64,000 nt of DNA from assembly GCF_014202075.1 (NCBI RefSeq), contig NZ_JACHFZ010000002.1, positions 372,001 through 436,000 on the forward strand. Direction: 5' to 3'. The notes below the pieces were generated by a model that did not search any database, was not told where the DNA came from, and worked only from the letters and a program-made list of their open reading frames with translations. Shown in pieces: positions 39,741-51,106 of this stretch; position 1 is the stretch's first letter, and each line of letters opens with the position of its first letter. The DNA is from Brevundimonas basaltis (lineage in GTDB: Bacteria; Pseudomonadota; Alphaproteobacteria; Caulobacterales; Caulobacteraceae). The position numbers and the translations under genes are program-made.

Positions 39741-40256
39741 ATGCCCCGGCCCGTCGCGCTCGCGCCCCATGATCCGCAGTGGAGCGTCCGGGCCGAGGCC
39801 CGGATCGCCGAGTTGCACGCCGCCGCGCCCGGGGTGTTCTGCGCCCTGCATCACATCGGCTCGACCGCCGTGCCGGGGCTGGCGGCCAAGCCGGTCGTCG
39901 ACCTGCTGGGCGAGGCCGGGTCGCTGGCGGGGATCGCGGCGGCGCGGGCGGCGCTGGAGGGGCTGGGCTGGCGCTGGCGCGGCGAAAACGGCGTGGCCGG
40001 GCGGCGCTATCTCACCCGCGACGACCCGGAGACCGGCGAACGGGCCGCCCACCTGCACGTCCATGCGGCCGGGGACCCGATGATCGCCTGGCATCTGGCC
40101 TTCCGCGACCGGCTGAGGGCCGAGCCGGAGACGGCCGCCGCCTATGCGCGGGAGAAGGCGCGCTGCGCGGCCCTGCACCTGGACGACAGCGGGGCCTATG
40201 CGGCGTGCAAGAGGGCGTGGACGGATCGGGTGGCGGCGGTGGCGGTCAAACCCTGA
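39741..40256 (+). CDS. GrpB family protein (UPF0157)
   Basis: 171 residues. The GrpB signature ALHHIGSTAVPGLAAKPVVDLLG near residue 40 is decisive, followed by HLHVHAAGDPMIAWHLAFRDRL and DSGAYAACKRAWTDRV. GrpB-type domains resemble nucleotidyltransferases and are also found fused to dephospho-CoA kinase; biochemical function is unknown. ATG 39741 begins MPRPVALAPHDPQW, a family-typical start. Downstream lies palindrome family 3. Confidence 0.85.
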   Translation: MPRPVALAPHDPQWSVRAEARIAELHAAAPGVFCALHHIGSTAVPGLAAKPVVDLLGEAGSLAGIAAARAALEGLGWRWRGENGVAGRRYLTRDDPETGERAAHLHVHAAGDPMIAWHLAFRDRLRAEPETAAAYAREKARCAALHLDDSGAYAACKRAWTDRVAAVAVKP

Positions 40257-40257
40257 T

Positions 40258-40412
40258 CCTTCTCCCTTGAGGGAGAAGGTGGGCCGGAGGCCCGGATGAG
40301 GGGGCTGTTTCCGTTCCTCCGCCGCGAGAAGGTTAGCGGCTGACCGGACGGATGGGTGCCTCACCCCTCATCCGCCCCCTCCGGGGGCACCTTCTCCCTC
40401 AGGGGGAGAAGG
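40258..40412. repeat. Palindromic intergenic element, family 3
   Basis: Left arm CCTTCTCCCTTGAGGGAGAA with GGATGAGGGGG; right arm CCCCTCATCCG...CACCTTCTCCCT and GGGGAGAAGG. About 155 bp of inverted-repeat DNA between grpB and the rhomboid gene. Elements of the form CCTTCTCCCT...GATGAGGGG are commonly seen between genes in proteobacteria. The right arm supplies the last ~13 codons of the rhomboid gene. Confidence 0.8.
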
Positions 40413-41135
40413 AACATCGGCTGTGATCGCTTCGGCCCGCATTCCGGAAAGCAGCGGCATGGCGAACAGGCCGAACAGGAAGCCGCCCAGATGGGCCTCC
40501 CACGCCAGCCCGCCGACCCCGCCGGTCAGCCGCACGAGGGCGAACAGGGCCAGAAACAGAATGGCGTTGGTCTTGGCGAAGGCCTTGACGTGGTTCCACA
40601 CCTGAGCCGAGCGCAGCGGCACGAACCCGCCGTCGAAGTCCACCCGGGCGGCGGCGCCCCAGAGGCCGCAGATGGCGCCCGACGCCCCCACCATCGGCAC
40701 GGCGCCGAAGGGATTGAGCGCCAGATAGAGGGCCGCGCCCGCCCAGCCGGCGAACAGGAACAGGGCCGCATAGCGCAGCCAGCTCGCCGGCCCCGCGCCG
40801 AGACGGACCAGAACGATCGGGCTGAGCGCCATCAGGGCGCTGATGTTCATCAAAAAATGGGCGAAACCGCCGTGGGCGAACATGTGCGACACGAGGGTGG
40901 TCCAGCGGCCGTCGCGCAACGCCTGTCCGGACAGGCCCCAGGCCTGCGGCCCACCATGGCTCCACTGCATCATGAAGGCGATGGCCAGCAGGCCGAACAG
41001 GACCAGGCCGGGGGCGCCGAACTCACGGCCCAGAGCCCGCCACGTCGCAGGTTTGCTGAGGTCGAGGGCCGGGCCCGAACGGCCGTCGGAGGCGCGTTGC
41101 AGGGCGGTTCCCACGGGGACGGCGTCTTCGGTCAT
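40368..41135 (-). CDS. Rhomboid family intramembrane serine protease
   Basis: 255 residues with six hydrophobic segments. Rhomboid signatures: MFAHGGFAHFLMNI (first loop, His/Asn), catalytic Ser in VGASGAICGLWG (GxSG), and catalytic His in AHLGGFLFGLFAM. The N-terminus is ~30 residues of cytoplasmic tail. The last residues (SPPEGEGAPGGGG) are encoded by palindrome family 3, so the C-terminus may have been changed by insertion of the element. ATG 41135 starts MTEDAVPVGTALQRA. It cuts membrane proteins within the bilayer; the substrate is unknown. Confidence 0.9.
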   Translation of the reverse strand: MTEDAVPVGTALQRASDGRSGPALDLSKPATWRALGREFGAPGLVLFGLLAIAFMMQWSHGGPQAWGLSGQALRDGRWTTLVSHMFAHGGFAHFLMNISALMALSPIVLVRLGAGPASWLRYAALFLFAGWAGAALYLALNPFGAVPMVGASGAICGLWGAAARVDFDGGFVPLRSAQVWNHVKAFAKTNAILFLALFALVRLTGGVGGLAWEAHLGGFLFGLFAMPLLSGMRAEAITADVPSPPEGEGAPGGGG

Positions 41136-41197
41136 GACGCATCCTGACCGGGAATTGGGCGGTGGGGAAGATGGGGCGGGCGACGACCAAGGGGTGG

Positions 41198-41313
41198 CGT
41201 CATACCCGGCGAGCGTCGCCGCCGAACCAGCCTGCCTGAACAGGTCGCCTTCGGCGCCGCTCGGTCCCCCGGTCTGCGCCGCGAAGGCGCGGCTTGCCGG
41301 AGGATGACGAAAG
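41198..41313 (+). repeat. Dispersed palindromic element, family 1, copy C (degenerate)
   Basis: The right half (GCCTGCCTGAACAGGTCGCC, then GGTCCCCCGGTCTGCGCCGC and CCGGAGGATGACGAAAGG) matches copy A well; the left end (GGCGTCATACCCGGC) is eroded and the middle is shorter, giving ~116 bp. It stands right before the low-GC unknown gene. Confidence 0.7.
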
Positions 41314-41350
41314 GGGGGCGTTGAAGCATAGAAGGGACGGCAGATAGTCG

Positions 41351-41389
41351 GCTGCATATTGTCCGGCGTTAGGCTATGCAGCTTAGGCT
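41351..41389 (+). promoter_or_regulatory. Inverted and direct repeats before the low-GC gene
   Basis: Inverted repeat GCTGCATA (41351-41358) / TATGCAGC (41375-41382) with a 16-nt centre, and direct repeat TTAGGCT at 41369-41375 and 41383-41389 (14-nt period). They lie 19-57 nt before the first ATG. Likely an operator or leader hairpin. Confidence 0.5.
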
Positions 41390-41407
41390 TAGCGGCAGCG
41401 CCCGGAG

Positions 41408-42688
41408 ATGTTCTTGGCTGACGAGTTTGATCTTCACCGAGAGCTTACCTTCTTGGTGCACTCCCTGCGACGGACGGTAGAGGACCGACCGCCTAGAGGG
41501 ATCGGGGGGATTAGCACGGCGCAATGGCGCCGCACGTTGCTTGCCCTTGAAGAAGTCCGGGTGATTCTACGCCAAGCCGCTAGGGACGGCCGTAGCGGCT
41601 CTATCCAAGCCGAATTGGTTCACGAGGCGCACGACAAGCTGATCTCCATTTCAGCAGACTCCGAGATCATGGAAACGATCTCGTCCATGAAGTTATTGGT
41701 GTTTATTGCTTCTCAGCGTGAACGCGCCGCAATGGAGAAGTATCGCGGCATCCCGGCCGGAGAGGCTCTCATCAAAGCGATCGACCTGTCCGGGGCGATC
41801 TGGGCCACCCGCAACCAAGCTGAGTTTGACCTAGTCGACAAGGAAGAGCTTCGCCGCCTCCAGCGCATCATCCCAGACCAGAAAATTTCTCCCGCCAAGT
41901 TTGGGATTTCTGCTGGAAAGATTGTCGTTGTTTCACAGCATCATAGTCCGATGAAAGATGATGTTGGGAGCGCCGATGCGGCCCGATCTCACCTACACCA
42001 GTCCGGAAACCGCATCATCGATGCCTTGAGGGCCTCGAACTGCGACCGCCGGTTGATCGAAGGCTTGGAAGGCCTTCAGGCGAAGCTTGCCGAAAGCGAT
42101 AATATAATAGAACTCGGACTTACGAATATTGGTTGTGAAGCCATGTGCAATCTGGCGAAAGCCGAGTTGCCAGATGCCGTATGCGGGATGATTCAAGGTC
42201 ATACGACCGCAGTGGCCATGTTCGTTGCTCAGTTTCCAGAATGGCAAAGGTTCTCGGAGAATGCGGCTGCTGCAGAGCTCATGCCCGCCGATATCGAAGA
42301 GATTAACCGCGCCGCGAGCCAGATCATTTCCCACGTCGAAGGCCGACCAGAGTTGGCCGACGAAGATGTTCCAAAAACGATCCGAGCGATCAGGAACCTC
42401 ACAAGCGATCCATCGACGACCCTAAGGAAAGCGGCATTTGCACTGTTGAGAACGATTGAAAATTTCGTCGCGACGGTTTTCAATTTTGGTGCGGACTTTA
42501 TCGGCAACACCGCGAAAAAGACGGCCGATGGAGTATCTGACGCCGTGGCTAAGGCTGCTGTCGTTGCGTTGATGTCGGTCGCGATAGCGGGCGCCACCCA
42601 GATGACGGGCGTTGCGGGTAGGATTTCCGAAGCCGGCTGGATGAAAAATGCAGTCGAGATAGTCCAGCGTCAGATCTTGGGAGAATAG
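41408..42688 (+). CDS. Unrecognised 426-aa protein in a low-GC segment
   Basis: I do not recognise a family. Mostly helical and soluble (LHRELTFLVHSLRRTVEDR..., EEIEEINRAASQI-like helices), with a hydrophobic C-terminal segment AVVALMSVAIAGATQMTGVAG near residue 395 and a preceding helix FVATVFNFGADFIGNT. Codon use differs from neighbours: frequent AAA, TTT and ATA codons (SER-ASP-AsN-Ile-Ile uses AAT ATA ATA at ~42101), and lower GC, suggesting transfer. An N-terminal effector plus C-terminal membrane helix suits stress or abortive-type proteins, but this is only shape. GGAG directly abuts the ATG, so a TTG at 41414 (6 nt further) may be the true start. Flanked by repeat copy C and clpB. Confidence 0.7.
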   Translation: MFLADEFDLHRELTFLVHSLRRTVEDRPPRGIGGISTAQWRRTLLALEEVRVILRQAARDGRSGSIQAELVHEAHDKLISISADSEIMETISSMKLLVFIASQRERAAMEKYRGIPAGEALIKAIDLSGAIWATRNQAEFDLVDKEELRRLQRIIPDQKISPAKFGISAGKIVVVSQHHSPMKDDVGSADAARSHLHQSGNRIIDALRASNCDRRLIEGLEGLQAKLAESDNIIELGLTNIGCEAMCNLAKAELPDAVCGMIQGHTTAVAMFVAQFPEWQRFSENAAAAELMPADIEEINRAASQIISHVEGRPELADEDVPKTIRAIRNLTSDPSTTLRKAAFALLRTIENFVATVFNFGADFIGNTAKKTADGVSDAVAKAAVVALMSVAIAGATQMTGVAGRISEAGWMKNAVEIVQRQILGE

Positions 42689-42772
42689 TCGACCGGCATT
42701 CCAGTCGGCCGCAGGGATGACAGTTCCTGCTGACAACCGTCATAGCGACTCTTGGGGCTCCGCTGCCGCCGC

Positions 42773-45370
<2,598 letters not shown>

Positions 45371-45518
45371 CCCCTGATGGCGGATATTCTTCTCCGGCCT
45401 CCCGCCCGATGGGCTGCGTGGGGCCGGAACCACCGACGCGCCCTCATGCAAGCGACGCGCCGTGCGGCTGATCGATCAGGTGGGTGTGGCGGAATCGTCT
45501 CGCAAGGTCGTGGGAGCG

Positions 45519-46913
45519 CTACATCCAGTAGATACGGTCATCCGGCGTCCAGCCAACCACCAGGTCGCGCACGGCCGTGGCCGTGGTCACGCGATAGCGC
45601 ACCATCTCGCCCTGTTCGGCGCCATCCCCCATCGTCCAGCGCTCGAGCGGCGCCAGATTGGTCAGACCGGACGCCCGGCGCAGCTGGGCGGCGGGACGGA
45701 GGGCCAGCTCCGGCCCCAGCAGGCCGTCCGGCGCCGGCGCGCCCTCGGGCCGCTCCAGCAGAGATCGCAGGGCCCGGGTCCGGGGATCGGATCCGTCGCC
45801 GGCCGGCGCCATGTCGCGCCAACTGACGCCTGGCTGGAGCGACTCGGCCAGAGCCAGGATCATGTCGGTCAGCGAGGGGGCGTTCCGGGCCATGCTGTTG
45901 GTCAGGCCCAGGATCGACAGGTCCGCTTCAGGCCAGGTCATCCAGTTGCTGATGAAACCCGGCACCCCGCCGCCGTGCTGCCTGAACGGCGCGCCGCGCG
46001 TTCGTTCGAGGAAGACGCCGTAGCCGTAGGGCGCCAGCCGTCCGGTGGTCAGCGCTGCGGGCGTCAGCATGCGCCGCATGCTCGCGGCGGAGACCAGCCG
46101 GTCGCGGTCGAGCGCCGTCCGCCACGGCGCCGCGTCGAGGGCGGAGAACAGCAGGCCGCCGTCGGCGGCGCGCGAAACCCCGTCCTCCATCCGCACCGCG
46201 TGGTGAAACGCGCCATCCTGAACCTCGTAGGGTTCGGCGCGGTTGGGCACGACCTGTTGGGCGGCGTCGGCACGGGCGGTCGGAGCGCCGGCGGGCGTGA
46301 AGACCCTCGACTGGATGTAGTCGGCGTAGCTTTGGCCCGACAGGGCTTCGATGAGCCAGCCGAGCATCAGATAGTTGGTGTTGGAATAGCTCCAGCTCTC
46401 GCCCGGCTGGAACAGGACGGCCTGGTCCTTCATCGCGGCGACAACGATTTCGCGTGTCTGGGGCCGGTCCCAGTCGGGCAGGACTTCGAAATAGTCGATC
46501 AGGCCCGACGTGTGGTGCAGCAGGCGGCTAACGCTGACGCCGGCCATCGAGGGCGGCAGGTCCGGCAGATGCTGGCCGATCGGATCGTCGAAGCCCAGCG
46601 CGCCCGCCTCGACCAGCTGGGTCACCGCGACCGCGGTCATGAATTTGGCGTTTGAACCGAGGTGGAACAGCGTACGCTCGGTGACCGGCACATCGAAGGG
46701 CAGGGAGGCGCTGCCCCACGGATAGACGGCGACGGCGCGGCCCCCGCGAACGGCGACAAGCACGCCGCCGGCGCTGTCCTTCCCCATCCTCAATGAGTCG
46801 AGAGCCGCGACGGCATCGGACGTGGGCGGCGGCGTCTGCGCCAAGGCCCGGGAGGTTATGCCGAGACCTGCCGTCGCGGCGGCGGCAGCGAACAGATGGC
46901 GTCGATAGATCAT
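45519..46913 (-). CDS. Serine hydrolase, beta-lactamase/D-Ala-D-Ala carboxypeptidase fold, exported
   Basis: 464 residues. Tat-like N-terminus MIYRRHLFAAAAATAGLG. Class C-type motifs: SxxK in FHLGSNAKFMTAV, YxN in WSYSNTNYLMLG, and HGG in FRQHGGGVPGF. C-terminal domain ~110 residues of unknown role. Homologues are peptidases or esterases rather than resistance enzymes. The ATG is at 46913. It lies between clpB (same strand) and the TonB receptor (same strand, stop at 46988). A second, different serine hydrolase is at 49.5 kb on the other strand. Confidence 0.85.
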   Translation of the reverse strand: MIYRRHLFAAAAATAGLGITSRALAQTPPPTSDAVAALDSLRMGKDSAGGVLVAVRGGRAVAVYPWGSASLPFDVPVTERTLFHLGSNAKFMTAVAVTQLVEAGALGFDDPIGQHLPDLPPSMAGVSVSRLLHHTSGLIDYFEVLPDWDRPQTREIVVAAMKDQAVLFQPGESWSYSNTNYLMLGWLIEALSGQSYADYIQSRVFTPAGAPTARADAAQQVVPNRAEPYEVQDGAFHHAVRMEDGVSRAADGGLLFSALDAAPWRTALDRDRLVSAASMRRMLTPAALTTGRLAPYGYGVFLERTRGAPFRQHGGGVPGFISNWMTWPEADLSILGLTNSMARNAPSLTDMILALAESLQPGVSWRDMAPAGDGSDPRTRALRSLLERPEGAPAPDGLLGPELALRPAAQLRRASGLTNLAPLERWTMGDGAEQGEMVRYRVTTATAVRDLVVGWTPDDRIYWM

Positions 46914-46987
46914 GAACAGTCCCCCGGGTAACCTCGCCCCGGTTCCATTCAAGACATTGTTCGGCGAACTCCGCCAGCCCGCGGCCG

Positions 46988-49231
46988 TCAACTGCCCGTC
47001 GGTGGGGCCGAGAAGTCGAACTGTTCGGGGCGCCGCTGGCCGGAGCCGAAGTTCCAGGTCAGGCCGATGTAGGCCGCCCGGCCGCCGAAGGTCATGCTGG
47101 TGCGGTCGGTGAAGGTCGGGGTCTCGAGGATGGTGGTCGACCCGTATTCATCGAGCGCGTCGCGGACGGTGGCCTGGAAGGACCAGTCCTTGTTGAGCTT
47201 GCGGCGGTAACCGAGGTTGACCAGCGTGGCCTGCTCGCGGACGCCCTGAGCCAGCTGCTGGTCGCCGCTCCAGATGCCGGAAACCTGGACGAAATCGTTC
47301 TGGGTCGGCGACCAGTTGAGGGTCAGGCGGCCCGAGACGCTGTCGCCCGCGCGGTCGGAGGCCCCGGGGATGCCGGCGGCGTCGATCTCCTGCCGGAAGG
47401 CGTTGACGCTGGCGCTGTAGCGCAGGGTCGGATGCAGGGCGCCGTTGGCGACCAGTTCGAGACCGGTGGAGGTGCTGGAGCCGAGGTTCTCGGGCCGGCT
47501 CAGGAAGACGCCGCCACCGAGGTCGGTGGTCACCTGGGTGAAGGCGTCCCGGGTGTCGCGGTGGTAGAGGGTGGCCTGGTAGAAGGTCTGCTGCACCCGC
47601 TTCTGCCACATGACCTCGAACGAGTCGGTCTCCTGCGGCAGCAGGTCGGGGTTGCCCGACTGATAGTTGAGGTTGTCCTGATAGGTCAGGAAGGGGTTCA
47701 GCATCTGCGGGCCGGGCCGCGCGATGCGCCGGCTATAGCTGCCGCGCAGGCTCTCGCCCTCGCCGATCGTGTACGAGACGTGCATCGTCGGATAGGCGCG
47801 GAAATAGTCGTTGGACGACTGGATGTCGGTGGTGACCTGGTCGAGGTCGATGTCGGCCTGCTCCAGCCGCAGGCCGAACTGGGCCGACAGCTTCTCGCTG
47901 AACGGCTTCTCCCAGGTGGCGTAGAGGGCGTGCACCGCCTGATCGACGTGGAATTCGTTGGAGACGATCGGATCGGGGACGAGCGTGGTCGGCGTCGGGC
48001 CGCGGGCGACCGAGTTGTCGAGCTCGAGGTTGAAGGCCTGAAGCTCGTAGCCGAGACGCAGACGGCCGCCGTCGGAGAAGGGGCGGACATAGGCGCTGGT
48101 GACGCCGACCTGGTTCTGGCGGTTCTTGTTCTCGACGTCCTCGTAGAAGAGGGGGCTGGCGGGGACCTGCTGGTCGACGACGGTGTCGAAGCCGAAGGTG
48201 AAGCGGTTGCGGTCGAGGCGGACCTCGTTGGTCCACTCGTGGCCGGCGTCGTTGAAGCGGCGCAGCACGCGGGCCGTGGCGCCCGAGAACTGGCCGAGGA
48301 AGCCGCCGCTGGAGTCCCGGCGATAGGCCGCCGCGATGCCGCCGACGGCGTTCTCGGCCTCGTAGAGATCGACGGCGTCGGCGAGGCTTTCGACGTCGGT
48401 GTGGCGCAGTTCGCCGACGATCTGGGTCTTGTCGTCCAGATTGTGCTCGGCGGAGAGGCGCACGAAGACCACGTCCGAGACGCCGTCGATCACCTGCGAC
48501 TGTCGGGATCCGAGGAACTGGTTCGAGCCGGCGTCGAAGCGGGTGCGGAGGCGCTCGATCTCCTGCAGGAAGCCGTCGTGGCGCACCCCCAGATCGGCGG
48601 TGAGGGTCGTTTTGTCGATCACGTGGGCGATGTTGCCGCCGAAATTATAGCGGCCGTCGTCGCCGATATTGGCGCGGAGCGACCCGGTGGTGGTCTGGCC
48701 CGGGCGCACGGCGTTGGGTTTGGAGATCAGGTTGATCACCCCGCCGCCGCCTTCGGGACTGTAGGCGGCCGAGGGGTTGGTCATCACCTCGATGCGGGCG
48801 TACTGGCTGGCCGGGATTTGCAGCACCATCTGGCCGCGGCTGGGGCCGTTGAACTGGGTCGAGGGACGGCCATCGATCAGGATGGTGACGCCGGCGTCGC
48901 CGCGCAGGCTGACATTGCCGTCCGGGTCGACCTCGACCGAGGGAATGTTGCGCAGGGCCTCGGCCAGGGTGCCGGTCTGGGCCTGCAGGTCGTCGGCGAG
49001 ACTGTAGCTGACCGAGTCGATCGAGGTGCGGACGTCGGTGGTCCGGCCTTCGACGATGACGGTCTCGACCTCGGCGGACTGTTCGTCCTCCTCTTCCCCG
49101 GGCGCCGGAGCGGGCTGCTGGGCGGGGGGCGGCGTCTGCGGCGCGGGCGGCGGGGTTGATTGGGCGAAAGCTGCGCCGGACGAGGTCGCGAGCGCCGTGC
49201 CGACGAGCAGCAGGAAGCGGATGGAAGTCAT
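46988..49231 (-). CDS. TonB-dependent receptor with outer membrane beta-barrel family domain
   Basis: 747 residues. Signal peptide (MTSIRFLLLVGTALATSSGAAFAQ), Pro/Glu-rich linker, TonB-box-like ETVIVEG, plug domain (LRNIPSVEVDPDGNVSLRGDAGVTILIDGRPS), then a beta barrel ending in YIGLTWNFGSGQRRPEQFDFSAPP. It resembles the OMP_b-brl_3 receptor type rather than siderophore receptors; substrate is unknown. The ATG 49231 is followed by typical secretion sequence. Possibly works with the adjacent serine hydrolases on peptides or sugars, by neighbourhood only. Confidence 0.88.
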   Translation of the reverse strand: MTSIRFLLLVGTALATSSGAAFAQSTPPPAPQTPPPAQQPAPAPGEEEDEQSAEVETVIVEGRTTDVRTSIDSVSYSLADDLQAQTGTLAEALRNIPSVEVDPDGNVSLRGDAGVTILIDGRPSTQFNGPSRGQMVLQIPASQYARIEVMTNPSAAYSPEGGGGVINLISKPNAVRPGQTTTGSLRANIGDDGRYNFGGNIAHVIDKTTLTADLGVRHDGFLQEIERLRTRFDAGSNQFLGSRQSQVIDGVSDVVFVRLSAEHNLDDKTQIVGELRHTDVESLADAVDLYEAENAVGGIAAAYRRDSSGGFLGQFSGATARVLRRFNDAGHEWTNEVRLDRNRFTFGFDTVVDQQVPASPLFYEDVENKNRQNQVGVTSAYVRPFSDGGRLRLGYELQAFNLELDNSVARGPTPTTLVPDPIVSNEFHVDQAVHALYATWEKPFSEKLSAQFGLRLEQADIDLDQVTTDIQSSNDYFRAYPTMHVSYTIGEGESLRGSYSRRIARPGPQMLNPFLTYQDNLNYQSGNPDLLPQETDSFEVMWQKRVQQTFYQATLYHRDTRDAFTQVTTDLGGGVFLSRPENLGSSTSTGLELVANGALHPTLRYSASVNAFRQEIDAAGIPGASDRAGDSVSGRLTLNWSPTQNDFVQVSGIWSGDQQLAQGVREQATLVNLGYRRKLNKDWSFQATVRDALDEYGSTTILETPTFTDRTSMTFGGRAAYIGLTWNFGSGQRRPEQFDFSAPPTGS

Positions 49232-49488
49232 TGGGCGCCCCCTGCGCAAGTTGGGCTCATGGCCCGTCAAGTGTCCTTTCCATAGCACCCGCCCGGAACC
49301 TCAACGAGTTACATCTTTTTCATGTCATTACAGGTTGTTCAGGAGAGAACACCTTTCCGCCGCCCGGTCGACGCAGAGCCGACGGGATCGATCCGGAAAC
49401 CGCCCGGGAGCGACCTCGGGGGCGGGCGGGGATGACGACGCCCGAGCGGCAGGCTAGCGTTCCGGCCAAAGTCTGTCGGGAGCGTTGC

Positions 49489-51102
49489 ATGTCCATCCGT
49501 CTCACCCGCCGCGCTGCGCTGGTTTCGTACGCCGCCGGCGTGGCCCTGCCCTCGCTGTCATGGGCGCAGACCGGCCCGGCGCCGGCCGGCGGGGCGCTGG
49601 CGGAGGCGGTCGACGCCTATGTCGTCAAGGCCATGGCGGCCTTCCCGGAGCAGCCGGCGGTCTCGGTGGCGGTGGTCAAGGACGGCGAGGCGGTGCTGAC
49701 GCGCGGCTATGGCGCACGCGCCATCGGCGGAGCGGCGATCGACGAGCACACCCATTTCGCCGTCGCCTCCAACACCAAGGCGGTGACGGCGGCGGCCCTG
49801 GCGATCCTCGTCGACGAGGGCAAGGTGAAGTGGGACGAGCCGGTGCGAATCTGGCTGCCGGACTTCTCGCTGTCGAAGCCCGAGCTGAACGACATGGTCA
49901 CGGTGCGCGACCTGATCAGCCACCGCATCGGCTTCGGCCTCGGGGCCGGGGACCTGCTGTTCTGGCCCAACAGCGACCGCACCCGGGCGGAGATCATGGC
50001 GGCCGTGCCGCGTGTGCCGATCGAGGATCAGTTCCGCGCCAATTATCACTACTGCAACCTGATGTTCGTGGTCGCCGGGGAGGTGATCGCGGCGGCCTCG
50101 GGCCTGCCGTGGGAGACCTTCGTCCAGACCCGTATCCTCGACCGGCTGGGCATGACGGAGACCCTGCCGCTGATGACCGCCGCCGATCCGGCGACCTCGG
50201 CCTTGCCGCACGGCCGGCTCGGGCCGCCGCTGCGCTATCAGGGCGGCATGCAGACCATCGGCCAGTCGATCCAGGAGGTGTGGAACTGGTCGTCCGCCGG
50301 GGCCGCGGGCGGCTTCGTCACCAATCCGGTCGACTGGGCCAAGTGGATCGCGGTCCAGCTGAAGCGGGGCGAACTGCCCGACGGCTCGCGGCTCTATTCC
50401 GAGGCGCGCGGCAATGAGATGTGGAAGCCGAACATCATCGTCTCCAACTCGGCCGGACCGACCCCGGACCTGCCGGGCCGGGCCATCGCCTCGACCTACG
50501 CCATGGGCTGGCAGGTGATGGACTACCGCGGGGAACGCTTCATCACCCACGGCGGCGGGGCGCCGGGATACATCTCGGGCACGGTGCTGATCCCGGGGCG
50601 CGACGCCGGCTTCAGCTATTTCACCAACGCCGAGGAAGGCTATCTGACCCGGGCGCTGCGCAGCGGCATCGCCGACATCGTCATGGGCAAGACCGGCTTC
50701 GACTGGATCGCCGACAGCATCCGTTTGCGCGACGCGAGCGATGCGAGGTCGATCAAGGCGGCCGCCGAAATCGACGCCAAACAGACGGCGGGCGCGCCAC
50801 CATCGCTGCCGCTGGCGGCCTATGCCGGGACGTGGCGCGATCCCTGGTATGGCGACATCACCATCGAGCGGCGGGGGCGCGGCCTGTGGCTGGCGTTCAG
50901 CCGCACGCCCTCGCTGCAGGGGCCGCTGGAAGCCTATGACGGCGACATGCTGCGCACCCGTTTCCCCGATAAGCGGGAGGAGGATGTGTTCGTCACCTTC
51001 AAGATCGAGAACGGCCGGCCGGTGACGGCGACGATGAAGGCGGTCTCGCCCGACGCGGACTTCAGCTACGACTTCCACGACCTGCGTCTGACCCGGGTCT
51101 GA
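49489..51102 (+). CDS. Serine hydrolase, beta-lactamase fold with DUF3471-like C-terminus
   Basis: 537 residues. Signal peptide with Tat-like MSIRLTRRAALVSYAAGVALPSLSWAQ. Motifs: SxxK in AVASNTKAVTAAAL, YxN in NYHYCNLMF, HGG in FITHGGGAPGY. The C-terminal ~110 residues (AAYAGTWRDPWYGDITIERRGRGLWLAF) match the DUF3471 domain seen in PBP4*/ClbP-like peptidases. Divergent from the receptor gene. A short exported TPR-type protein follows with a 4-nt gap on the same strand. Function probably in cell-wall or peptide metabolism; no sign of antibiotic specificity. Confidence 0.87.
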   Translation: MSIRLTRRAALVSYAAGVALPSLSWAQTGPAPAGGALAEAVDAYVVKAMAAFPEQPAVSVAVVKDGEAVLTRGYGARAIGGAAIDEHTHFAVASNTKAVTAAALAILVDEGKVKWDEPVRIWLPDFSLSKPELNDMVTVRDLISHRIGFGLGAGDLLFWPNSDRTRAEIMAAVPRVPIEDQFRANYHYCNLMFVVAGEVIAAASGLPWETFVQTRILDRLGMTETLPLMTAADPATSALPHGRLGPPLRYQGGMQTIGQSIQEVWNWSSAGAAGGFVTNPVDWAKWIAVQLKRGELPDGSRLYSEARGNEMWKPNIIVSNSAGPTPDLPGRAIASTYAMGWQVMDYRGERFITHGGGAPGYISGTVLIPGRDAGFSYFTNAEEGYLTRALRSGIADIVMGKTGFDWIADSIRLRDASDARSIKAAAEIDAKQTAGAPPSLPLAAYAGTWRDPWYGDITIERRGRGLWLAFSRTPSLQGPLEAYDGDMLRTRFPDKREEDVFVTFKIENGRPVTATMKAVSPDADFSYDFHDLRLTRV

Positions 51103-51106
51103 TCCG

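Noticed and set aside
41345..41400. Integration attachment site beside the low-GC gene
   Set aside because: No tRNA, no integrase and no direct repeat on the other side; the repeats fit better as an operator.
45472..45500. Third copy of family 2 (GTGTGGCGGAATCG near the clpB start)
   Set aside because: Only a dozen bases match and the following blocks are absent.
45519..46913. Antibiotic-resistance beta-lactamase
   Set aside because: The SxxK/YxN/HGG pattern is that of the broad serine hydrolase family (peptidases and esterases); extra C-terminal domain and context give no sign of resistance.
49489..51102. Antibiotic-resistance beta-lactamase
   Set aside because: Long C-terminal DUF3471-like domain and the YCN variant suit a peptidase; no resistance context.
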